64,000 bases of DNA from Stenotrophomonas maltophilia (lineage in GTDB: Bacteria; Pseudomonadota; Gammaproteobacteria; Xanthomonadales; Xanthomonadaceae). Below, piece after piece: positions 51,829 to 58,856 of this stretch (position 1 is the first letter of the stretch; the number at the start of each line of letters is the position of its first letter). The stretch covers positions 1,047,000-1,110,999 of the forward strand of contig NZ_NEQV01000001.1 of NCBI RefSeq assembly GCF_002799245.1, in the 5' to 3' direction. The notes beneath the pieces were generated by a model. The model did no database searches, had not been told where the DNA came from, and worked only from the letters and a program-made list of their open reading frames with translations. The translations under genes and the position numbers were made by a program.

Positions 51829-53598
51829 ATGCTGCTGTTGCTGCTTGCCTACCTGGGGGGCGCGCTGACCCTGCTCAGCCCCTGCATCCTGCCGGTGTTG
51901 CCGTTCGTATTCGCGCGTGCCGACCGTCCGTTCCTGCGCAGCACGCTGCCGCTGCTGCTGGGCATGGCACTCACCTTCACCGTGGTCGCCAGCCTGGCCG
52001 CGGTGGGCAGCCAATGGGTGGCACAGGCCAATCAGGTGGGACGCTGGATCGCCCTGCTGCTGATGGCGCTGTTCGCGGTCGCCCTGTTGTGGCCACGACT
52101 GGCCGACCATCTGCTGGCACCGTTCCAGCGGGTGGGTGCCCGCCTGAGCGCGCGTGCCGATGCCGCTGATGCCGCTGGCCAGGGCGGCGCCTGGACCTCG
52201 CTGCTGATCGGCATCGCCACCGGCCTGCTGTGGGCGCCGTGCGCCGGGCCGATCCTCGGCCTGGTGCTGACCGGTGCCGCCCTGCATGGCGCCAGTGCCG
52301 GTACCAGCGGGCTGCTGCTGGCGTATGCGCTGGGCGCGATCACCGCGCTGGCACTGGCGGTATGGGTAGGCGGTCGCGTGTTCCGTGCACTGCAGGCGCG
52401 GCTTGGGCTCGGCGACGCACTGCGCAGGGTGTTGGGTGTGGCTGCCCTGCTGGCGGTGGTAGCGATCGGCATGGGCTGGGACACCGGCCTGCTCACCCGC
52501 CTTTCCACGGTGAGCACCGCGCGCATCGAGCAGGGCCTGCTGGATGCAGTACCCGGCGCGCAGCCGTCAGCACCACCGATGATGATGATGGCCGGTGCCA
52601 ACGCCGCTGCCGATGCACCGCTGCCGGTGGAAGGCACCCTGCCTGCGCTGGACGGCGCCACCGGCTGGCTCAACAGCCCACCGCTGACGGCCCAGCAGCT
52701 GCGCGGCAAGGTGGTACTGGTCGATTTCTGGACGTACTCCTGCATCAACTGCCTGCGTGCGATGCCGTTCGTGCACGAATGGGAGCGCCGCTACCGCGAC
52801 CACGGCCTGGTGGTGATCGGCGTGCACACGCCCGAGTTCGCCTTCGAACGCGACCCACGCAATGTGATGAAGGCCGTGCAGCAGCTGAAGGTCGAGTACC
52901 CGGTGGCACTCGACAACCAGTACACGATCTGGCGCGCGTTCAACAACCGCTACTGGCCGGCGCAGTACTTCGTCGACGCGCAGGGCAACATCCGCGGCCA
53001 CCAGTTCGGCGAGGGCAACTACGCGCGCTCGGAACAGATGATCCGTCGCCTGCTGACCGAAGCCGGCCAGACGAATCTGCCGCCGCCGGCCGATCCCGCT
53101 GCCGCCGACCTGAAGGGCGTCGCCGTGCAGGCCGACATGGGCAACCTGCGTTCGCCGGAAACCTATCTGGGCCACGCCCGCGCCGAGCAGTTCGCCTCGC
53201 CCGGCGGGCAGCGCAGCGACACTGCGTTCGACTACACGCTGCCGGCCACTCTGGCGTTGAACCAGTGGGGACTGTCCGGGCGCTGGACCGTCACCGATGA
53301 AGCCGCACAGCTGCAGCAGGCCGGTGGCCGCATCGCCTTCCAGTTCCATGCACGAGACCTGCACCTGGTGCTGGCACCGACCCGCGACGGCACGCCGGTG
53401 CGCTTCCGCGTCTGGCTGGACGGCAAGCCGCTGCCCGCCGCCGATGCCGGCAGCGATGTCGATGCCGATGGCAGCGGCGTGGTCGACGAGCACCGCCTGT
53501 ACCAGCTGGTACGCCAGCGCGGCACGGTCGGCCCGCATCGCTTCGAGATCGAGTTCCTCGATGCGGGCGTGCAGGCCTATGCCTTCACCTTCGGTTGA
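51829..53598 (+). CDS. dipZ: DipZ-type electron transfer protein: CcdA domain + thioredoxin + C-terminal beta domain
   Basis: 589 residues. Residues 1-220 are a CcdA/DsbD-beta-like membrane domain; its two redox Cys lie in LLSPCILPVLPF and LLWAPCAGPILG. Residues about 280-430 are a periplasmic TlpA-like thioredoxin with active site SCINCLRAMP. Residues about 440-589 form a beta-rich, carbohydrate-binding-like domain as in mycobacterial DipZ. It carries electrons from cytoplasmic thioredoxin to periplasmic MsrA and MsrB. The gene is wedged between msrB (2-nt gap) and msrA (14-nt gap), which states its role well. Confidence 0.9.
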   Translation: MLLLLLAYLGGALTLLSPCILPVLPFVFARADRPFLRSTLPLLLGMALTFTVVASLAAVGSQWVAQANQVGRWIALLLMALFAVALLWPRLADHLLAPFQRVGARLSARADAADAAGQGGAWTSLLIGIATGLLWAPCAGPILGLVLTGAALHGASAGTSGLLLAYALGAITALALAVWVGGRVFRALQARLGLGDALRRVLGVAALLAVVAIGMGWDTGLLTRLSTVSTARIEQGLLDAVPGAQPSAPPMMMMAGANAAADAPLPVEGTLPALDGATGWLNSPPLTAQQLRGKVVLVDFWTYSCINCLRAMPFVHEWERRYRDHGLVVIGVHTPEFAFERDPRNVMKAVQQLKVEYPVALDNQYTIWRAFNNRYWPAQYFVDAQGNIRGHQFGEGNYARSEQMIRRLLTEAGQTNLPPPADPAAADLKGVAVQADMGNLRSPETYLGHARAEQFASPGGQRSDTAFDYTLPATLALNQWGLSGRWTVTDEAAQLQQAGGRIAFQFHARDLHLVLAPTRDGTPVRFRVWLDGKPLPAADAGSDVDADGSGVVDEHRLYQLVRQRGTVGPHRFEIEFLDAGVQAYAFTFG

Positions 53599-53612
53599 AA
53601 CGGGAGGACATG

Positions 53613-54350
53613 ATGAAACTCTCCTTTGAACAGGGCGTCGCCGCCGGTGTCGCCGGGCTGGTGGCCACGGCATTGATCGCCGGCGTGCTGCTGGTCGATC
53701 ACGGCGCGATCGCGGCGCCGGTCGAGGCCAGCGCGCAGGCCCGGGCCCTGCCGGCACCCAGCGGCGATGCCGCGTTTCGCGATGACGCCACCCACGCCAG
53801 CGTGGTGTTCGCCGGCGGTTGCTTCTGGGGCGTGCAGGGCGTGTTCCAGCACGTCAAAGGCGTGAGCAATGCGGTGTCCGGCTACATCGGTGGCAGCGGC
53901 GCCGATGCGCGCTACGAGCGCGTCAGCAGCGGACGCACCGGCCACGCCGAGGCGGTGAAGATCGACTACGACCCGCGCCAGGTCAGCTATGGGCAGCTGA
54001 TGCAGGTGTTCTTCTCGGTGGTGCACGACCCGACCCAACTCAATCGGCAGGGACCGGACCAGGGCAGCCAGTACCGTTCGGCGATCTTCTCGGACGACCC
54101 ACGCCAGCAGGCTGCCAGCCGCGCCTACATCGCCCAGCTCGGCCAGGCCGGCAGCTACCGCGCGCCGATCGTCACCCAGCTGGTCAGCGGCCAGCGCTTC
54201 TACCCCGCCGAAAGCTACCACCAGAACTACATGACCCATTACCCGCAGGCGGCCTACATCCGCTACTACGACGCACCGAAGCTGGCGGCGCTGGGCAAGC
54301 AGTTCCCGGTGCTGTACCGGCGCGAGGCGGCGCTGGTGCCGATGCGCTGA
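53613..54350 (+). CDS. msrA: Peptide-methionine (S)-S-oxide reductase MsrA, exported form
   Basis: 245 residues. A hydrophobic N-terminal segment, GVAGLVATALIAGVLLV, anchors or exports the protein; the MsrA domain then starts SVVFAGGCFWGVQG with the catalytic Cys in GGCFWG, and continues GYIGGSGADARYERVSSGRTGHAEAV and FYPAESYHQNY. It reduces S-methionine sulfoxide. I prefer the ATG at 53613 because GGGAGG lies 5 nt upstream; the ATG at 53610 is too close. Third gene of the msrB-dipZ-msrA operon, so both sulfoxide stereoisomers are covered. Confidence 0.93.
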   Translation: MKLSFEQGVAAGVAGLVATALIAGVLLVDHGAIAAPVEASAQARALPAPSGDAAFRDDATHASVVFAGGCFWGVQGVFQHVKGVSNAVSGYIGGSGADARYERVSSGRTGHAEAVKIDYDPRQVSYGQLMQVFFSVVHDPTQLNRQGPDQGSQYRSAIFSDDPRQQAASRAYIAQLGQAGSYRAPIVTQLVSGQRFYPAESYHQNYMTHYPQAAYIRYYDAPKLAALGKQFPVLYRREAALVPMR

Positions 54351-54394
54351 CGGCATTTCCGCTGGGGCTGGCCGGCGCTCGGCGCTGCTCTTCT

Positions 54395-54459
54395 GTAGCG
54401 CCGGGCCCACGCTCGGCTGCTGTTGGCGGAAAGGCCGCCGAGCATGGGCTCGGCTCTAC
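54395..54459. repeat. SMAG dimer between msrA and MocR gene
   Basis: GTAG at 54395-54398 opens GCGCCGGGCCCACGCTCGGC; the partner GCCGAGCATGGGCTCGGCTCTAC closes at 54459. Two inverted GTAG-ended stem-loops form a dimer, as described for SMAG elements. Confidence 0.85.
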
Positions 54460-54468
54460 ACACAACAG

Positions 54469-54498
54469 AAAAAAGACGCACGGCCATCCAGCCGTGCG
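54469..54498 (-). terminator. Orphan minus-strand terminator
   Basis: CGCACGGC-6 nt-GCCGTGCG (54477-54498); on the minus strand it is followed by GTC and a T6 run at 54474-54469. No minus-strand protein gene ends nearby. It may end a small divergent RNA or block antisense reading into msrA. Confidence 0.65.
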
Positions 54499-54596
54499 CT
54501 TGGAAAATACCGGCCACGCCCCGATCAGGCCTGGCCGGCGACGACATGCTAGGCTCGCCATCATCACGGGTACAGCACCAGATGGCGGGATATTCG

Positions 54597-56048
54597 ATGG
54601 ATACAGATGACCAGACCACGATGATCCCTCCCCGCTACCAGCGGCTGTCCGACGAACTGGCCGAGGCCATCCACGGCGGTCGCCTTCCGGTCGGCAGCCG
54701 CCTGCCCTCGCTGCGGCAGATGGCCTCGCAGCGCAGGCTCAGCCTGAACACGGTGATTGCCGCCTATCGCCAGCTGGAAGATGCCGGCCTGGTCATTCCG
54801 CGGCCGAAAGCCGGCTTCGAGGTGGCGCCCCGGTTGTCGGTACCGGAGCGTTCGCTGCGCGATGTGCCCTCGGCTCCGACCGCACCGCTGCAGCAGGTGC
54901 TGATGGCCCGGGTACTGGAGGCACAGCGCCGCCCGGGCGTGATCGATCTGGCCTTCGCCGGCCCGCGCGGCCGCCAGTTCTATCCGGGCGCGCAGCTGGC
55001 GCGTCACACCGCGCAGGTACTGCGCCACGGCCAGCAGACGGTGGAGACCTATGCCCGCCCCAACGGCTCGCCACGGCTGCTGGCGCAGATCGTGCGGCGT
55101 GGCCCGCGCATGGGGCTGCACACCCACAGCGAACGCCTGCTGCTGACCCATGGTGCGATGGAAGCCCTGCAGCTGGCGTTGCGTGCGGTCACCCAGCCCG
55201 GCGATGCGGTAGGCATCGAGGCGCCGTCCTACTTCAATCTGTATCCCTTGCTGGCCAACCTCGGCCTGCAGGCCATCGAGCTGCCCACCCATCCGCAGCA
55301 GGGCCTGGATGTGGATGCGCTGGATGCGATGCTGGAGCACACGCCGCTGGCCGCACTGGTGGTGATGCCGACCGTGCACAACCCGCTCGGCTGCACCATG
55401 CCGACCGCCGCCAAACAGCGCCTGGCCGAGCTGGTCAACGCACGGCAACTGCCCCTGATCGAGGATGCGGTGTATGCCGAGCTGCAGTTCTGCGAACCGC
55501 CGGCCCCCTTGCTGAAGGCCTTCGATCGCGACGGCTGGGTGATGGTGGTCGGTGGTTTCTCCAAGACCCTGGCGCCGGATTACCGCATCGGCTGGCTCGA
55601 TGGCGGCCGCTTCGCCGAGCGTATCGCGCTGCTGAAATTCCAGTCCACCGGCGGCGAGCCGCAGCTGCTCGGCGATGCGGTGGCCGCGTATCTGGAAGCC
55701 GGCAGCTACGAGCACCACCTGCATCGCATGCGCCGGCTGTACCGCGAACAGGTGGGACGGCTGCGCCAGCTGGTGGCCGAACACTTCCCGGCCGGCACCC
55801 GCGCCACCGAACCACAGGGCGGATTCCTGCTGTGGCTGGAACTGCCAGGCGTGGACACGCGCGAGCTGTTCGAGCGTGCCCTGCAGGAGGACATCGTGTT
55901 CATGCCCGGCCAGGTCTATTCACGTGGCGCGCGCTATCGCCACTGCCTGCGGCTGTCGTGCTGCCAGACCCTGGACGCGCGTTTCATCGGTGCGGTGGAG
56001 CGGTTGGGTGCGATCGCGCGCGAGCTGGCAGCGCGCCAGCCTCTGTAG
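54597..56048 (+). CDS. MocR-type GntR/aminotransferase transcription factor
   Basis: 483 residues. Residues about 10-75 are a GntR winged helix (LSDELAEAIHGGRLPVGSRLPSLRQMASQ, NTVIAAYRQLEDAGL). Residues about 105-480 are a fold-type I aminotransferase domain with TVHNPLGCTMP and the PLP lysine in GGFSKTLAPDYRIGW. MocR regulators sense PLP or amine substrates through this domain. The ATG at 54597 has GCGGGA six bases upstream; an ATG at 54582 is possible. The TAG stop is the TAG of a SMAG element. The target is unknown; the neighbours do not form an obvious B6 or amine pathway. Confidence 0.9.
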   Translation: MDTDDQTTMIPPRYQRLSDELAEAIHGGRLPVGSRLPSLRQMASQRRLSLNTVIAAYRQLEDAGLVIPRPKAGFEVAPRLSVPERSLRDVPSAPTAPLQQVLMARVLEAQRRPGVIDLAFAGPRGRQFYPGAQLARHTAQVLRHGQQTVETYARPNGSPRLLAQIVRRGPRMGLHTHSERLLLTHGAMEALQLALRAVTQPGDAVGIEAPSYFNLYPLLANLGLQAIELPTHPQQGLDVDALDAMLEHTPLAALVVMPTVHNPLGCTMPTAAKQRLAELVNARQLPLIEDAVYAELQFCEPPAPLLKAFDRDGWVMVVGGFSKTLAPDYRIGWLDGGRFAERIALLKFQSTGGEPQLLGDAVAAYLEAGSYEHHLHRMRRLYREQVGRLRQLVAEHFPAGTRATEPQGGFLLWLELPGVDTRELFERALQEDIVFMPGQVYSRGARYRHCLRLSCCQTLDARFIGAVERLGAIARELAARQPL

Positions 56049-56116
56049 AGCCGAGCCTGCGCTCGGCTGCTTTTCTCGCCACCGTCCCACGCTGAGCCGA
56101 GCATGGGCTCGGCTAC
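56045..56116. repeat. SMAG dimer overlapping MocR stop codon
   Basis: GTAG (56045-56048) AGCCGAGCCTGCGCTCGGCT, spacer, then AGCCGAGCATGGGCTCGGCTAC ending CTAC at 56113-56116. The TAG of the left GTAG is the stop codon of the MocR gene. Confidence 0.88.
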
Positions 56117-56126
56117 AGAAGGCAGG

Positions 56127-56810
56127 TCAACCGAACAGATGCGCGCCGAGCGCTTCACCACTGGCCCCCGGCAGATGTGGCAGCCGTCCCCAGCATGGCA
56201 TCGGCAAGCGATGCCGCAGCGTGGCGAAGTTCTCATCCTGGCGCTGCATCGCCGGGTCGATGTGGTTGCCGATCCAGCCCAGGCACTCCACCCCACTGGC
56301 CTGCAGTGACTGCGCGGTCAGCCGTGCATGGTTGACGCAGCCCAGCCGCATGCCCACCACCAGCAGCACCGGCAGCTGCAGTGCACGCACCAGGTCCAGC
56401 TGGTCCAGCGTGGCCGAGACCGGCGCCAACCAGCCGCCAACGCCCTCCACCACCACGATATCGGCCTGTGCGCGCAGGCGCGCGAACGCCGCCGCGATCG
56501 GCGCCAGCTGCACCTCCACGCCATCCTCGGCCGCCGCCAGCTCCGGTGCCAGCGGCTGCCGCAGCGCATAAGGGTTCAGATCGGCATAGTCCGGCACCGG
56601 CCAGCTGGCTGCCTGCAGCGCCAGCGCGTCCTCGTTGCGCAGGCCCTGCCCCAGATCCTCGCTGCCGCTGGCCACCGGCTTCATGCCGACCGCACGCAGG
56701 CCGCGCCGGCGCAGCGCATGCAGCAGCGCGGTGCTGGCCGCAGTCTTGCCGATCTCGGTATCGGTGCCGGTGACGAACAGGGCGGGCGGCAGCGTGGCGG
56801 GCAACGGCAT
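56127..56810 (-). CDS. bioD: Dethiobiotin synthase BioD
   Basis: 227 residues. P-loop near the N-terminus FVTGTDTEIGKTAAS (residues about 12-26), KPVASGSED, a second nucleotide segment VVVEGVGGWLAPV near residue 110 and LVVGMRLGCVNHA. It closes the ureido ring of dethiobiotin from DAPA, CO2 and ATP. The ATG at 56810 gives the usual length; an in-frame ATG at 56843 adds 11 residues without similarity. It stands apart from other bio genes, convergent with the MocR gene across a SMAG dimer and divergent from msrC. Confidence 0.93.
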   Translation of the reverse strand: MPLPATLPPALFVTGTDTEIGKTAASTALLHALRRRGLRAVGMKPVASGSEDLGQGLRNEDALALQAASWPVPDYADLNPYALRQPLAPELAAAEDGVEVQLAPIAAAFARLRAQADIVVVEGVGGWLAPVSATLDQLDLVRALQLPVLLVVGMRLGCVNHARLTAQSLQASGVECLGWIGNHIDPAMQRQDENFATLRHRLPMPCWGRLPHLPGASGEALGAHLFG

Positions 56811-56878
56811 CAAGGGGCTCCAACGGGGCGGCAGAGCGTGCATTATCGCCGGCCCGGCGCGCTTGCTAGACTGCGGGC

Positions 56879-57361
56879 ATGTTCGCCAATGCCTCGCTCA
56901 CCGGCAGCAAGCCGGAACAATACGCCCAGCTGCTGGAACAGGCCCGTGGCCTGGTCTACGCCGAGTCCGACCGCATCGCCAACGCGGCCAACCTCTCTGC
57001 ACTGGTCTACCACGCCCTGCCCGACCTGAACTGGGTGGGCTTCTACCTGTACGACGGCAAGGAGCTGGTGGTCGGCCCGTTCCAGGGCCTGCCGGCCTGC
57101 GTGCGCATCCCGCTGGACAAGGGCGTGTGCGGTGCCGCCGCCAGCCAGCGTGTGACCCAGCGCGTGGAGGACGTCGATGCCTTCCCCGGCCACATCGCCT
57201 GCGATTCGGCCTCGCGTTCGGAGCTGGTGGTGCCGCTGCTGCGCGGTGATGAACTGATCGGCGTGTTCGACATCGACAGCCCCAGGGTTGGCCGCTTCGA
57301 CGCCGACGACCAGGCCGGCCTGGAAGCCATCGCCCGCGTGTTCGTCGAGGCGCTGGGATGA
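56879..57361 (+). CDS. msrC: Free methionine-(R)-sulfoxide reductase (GAF domain)
   Basis: 160 residues, one GAF domain. It matches the E. coli YebR/fRMsr pattern: NWVGFYLYDG, PFQGLPACVRIPLDKGVCGAA and FPGHIACDSASRSELVVPL, with the three Cys that form the redox centre. It reduces free methionine-R-sulfoxide in the cytoplasm. Its ATG is 69 nt from the divergent bioD ATG, and its stop overlaps the next start (ATGA). It lies only about 2.5 kb from msrB-dipZ-msrA, so the window carries all three classes of sulfoxide reductase. Confidence 0.93.
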   Translation: MFANASLTGSKPEQYAQLLEQARGLVYAESDRIANAANLSALVYHALPDLNWVGFYLYDGKELVVGPFQGLPACVRIPLDKGVCGAAASQRVTQRVEDVDAFPGHIACDSASRSELVVPLLRGDELIGVFDIDSPRVGRFDADDQAGLEAIARVFVEALG

Positions 57362-57720
57362 GCTCGCCGAAGCTGCGCAACATCGGCCCCAAGAGTGCAG
57401 CATGGCTGCGCCAGGTCGGCCTGCGCAGCCGCGAAGACCTGGTTGCGATCGGCGCAGTCGGCGCCTTCGTCAAGGTCAGGCGGGCCGGCTTCAAGCCCAG
57501 CCTGAACCTGCTGTACTCGCTGGAAGGCGCATTGCTGGACTGCCACTGGCAGGAGCTGAGCGAGCCGCAGCGTGAAGCGCTGGTGCAGGATTACGAAGCA
57601 CGCATCGCCGCGCATCCGCTGAAGGCCGCCGGCCCGGCCTCGGGCCCCGTGCATGAGCAGCGCTTCGACACCGGCGATGACGCTGAAGACAGCGTGGCCG
57701 AGCACGCAGACGAGGATTGA
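57358..57720 (+). CDS. TfoX/Sxy C-terminal domain protein
   Basis: 120 residues. The stretch KLRNIGPKSAAWLRQVGLRSREDL near the N-terminus is the TfoX C-terminal (helix-hairpin-helix-like) signature, and NLLYSLEGALLDCHWQELSE fits the rest of the domain. The C-terminus is acidic (GDDAEDSVAEHADED). Full-length TfoX/Sxy controls competence genes; stand-alone C-terminal domains are of uncertain function. Overlaps msrC by 4 nt. Confidence 0.85.
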   Translation: MSSPKLRNIGPKSAAWLRQVGLRSREDLVAIGAVGAFVKVRRAGFKPSLNLLYSLEGALLDCHWQELSEPQREALVQDYEARIAAHPLKAAGPASGPVHEQRFDTGDDAEDSVAEHADED

Positions 57721-57733
57721 GCCGCGCCCTCCT

Positions 57734-57800
57734 GTAGAGCCGAGCCCACGCTCGGCTGGCCTTTCTGATCGAAGTGCAGCCGAGCATGGCTCGGCTCTAC
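57734..57800. repeat. SMAG dimer between TfoX-like and CobC-like genes
   Basis: GTAGAGCCGAGCCCACGCTCGGCT opens at 57734; AGCCGAGCATGGCTCGGCTCTAC closes at 57800. Converging genes flank it. Confidence 0.88.
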
Positions 57801-57809
57801 AAGAGCAGA

Positions 57810-58388
57810 TCAGGGCTGCTGCAGCTCCAGCAGCTCGCCCACCAGCCCGGCCTCGCCGCGTTCCAGCCATACCCGCAGGCGCGTGCCGTGGTCGATGCGC
57901 AATGCCCAGCACAACGACATCGGCAGGCCGCAGACCTGCGACAGCACCATGCGCAGTGGGCCACCATGGCTGACCACCAGCGTCGGCACCGGATCATCAT
58001 CATCGAGCAGGCGATCAAGCGCGCGCGCGATACGCCGCTCGAAGTGGCCCCAGCTTTCGCCATTCGGCGGCGGGAACGCATGCGGATCGGCGTGGAAGGC
58101 AGCCAGAGCATCCTCCGGCAGATCGAACAGCGACTGCCCGTCCCAATCGCCGAAATCCAGCTCTTCCCATTCCTCGTCCGCGTCCACGTCCAGCCCACGC
58201 GGGGTGGCCAGGGCCATCGCCGTGTGCAGCGCGCGCAGCCGCGGCGAACTGATCACCCGCTCCCACGGCTGCGCGGCATAAGCGTCGACCAGTTCCTGTG
58301 GCAGGCGGGCCAGCTGCGGTGGATCGCTGCGGCCATCGAGGAACTCATCGCGACCGTTGCCGGCATGGCGGACCAGGTCAAGGATCAT
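57810..58388 (-). CDS. Histidine phosphatase, CobC-like (alpha-ribazole phosphatase family)
   Basis: 192 residues. The phosphohistidine motif is LVRHAGNG at residues 5-12 (RHG-type, here RHA), with RLRALHTAMALA, the acidic EELDFGDWDG and the second His in VVSHGGPLRMV. Such short histidine phosphatases beside B12 genes are usually CobC; location divergent from a cobalamin riboswitch and btuB favours that, though the phosphoglycerate-mutase superfamily is broad. The ATG at 58388 is the first that yields the active-site motif at the usual place; the frame is open far upstream over the btuB antisense strand. Confidence 0.8.
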   Translation of the reverse strand: MILDLVRHAGNGRDEFLDGRSDPPQLARLPQELVDAYAAQPWERVISSPRLRALHTAMALATPRGLDVDADEEWEELDFGDWDGQSLFDLPEDALAAFHADPHAFPPPNGESWGHFERRIARALDRLLDDDDPVPTLVVSHGGPLRMVLSQVCGLPMSLCWALRIDHGTRLRVWLERGEAGLVGELLELQQP

Positions 58389-58539
58389 GCGCGCGTCCTG
58401 TGCAGGCAACGCGGGAACAGCGGAAAACGGGCGGACATCGGCAACGGCACCACGGGATCGAGGGACCATTCTAAAGGCAGTCGAGCGGGCTCGACCCAAC
58501 CGGTGCCCGCGATGCCGTAGACTGCGCGCACTTCCAGGT

Positions 58540-58740
58540 GACCTGCGGCCACGGCCGGCAGGTTGAAACGGGAAGCCGGTGACGCGTGATTCCACGCCAT
58601 GCCGGCGCTGCCCCCGCAACGGTAAGCGCGTCAGTTCCAGGCAACAACGCCACTGTGCCACGCGCATGGGAAGGCGCCTGGACGGTGGCCTCACGCCACC
58701 CGGCGGCAAGCCCGGAGACCGGCCCGGAAGCCTCAGGTCG
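58540..58740 (+). ncRNA. Cobalamin (B12) riboswitch
   Basis: Conserved elements in order: closing stem GACCTG (58540-58545) with CAGGTC (58734-58739); AACGGGAAGCCGGTG (about 58568-58582); GCCCCCGCAACGGTAAGC (58610-58627); GCCACTG (58649-58655); GGGAAGGCG (58668-58676); and the B12 box GCAAGCCCGGAGACCGGCC (58706-58724). TAGACT at 58518-58523 may be the -10. A GCCACGC/GCGTGGC hairpin (58823-58842) next to the btuB ribosome site may be the expression platform. Cobalamin binding would turn off btuB. Confidence 0.95.
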
Positions 58741-58856
58741 CGATGCGGTGGGCATGGCGCTGGATGACCGCAGCCTGCGCTGCGGCGTCGGCGTATGCCT
58801 GCCTTTGCGGCTCCTCCCCTTCGCCACGCGGGCGTGCGTGGCACCTGGAGTCCCCC

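Noticed and set aside
58743..58856. Extended N-terminus of btuB
   Set aside because: It overlaps the riboswitch region and would hide the signal peptide.
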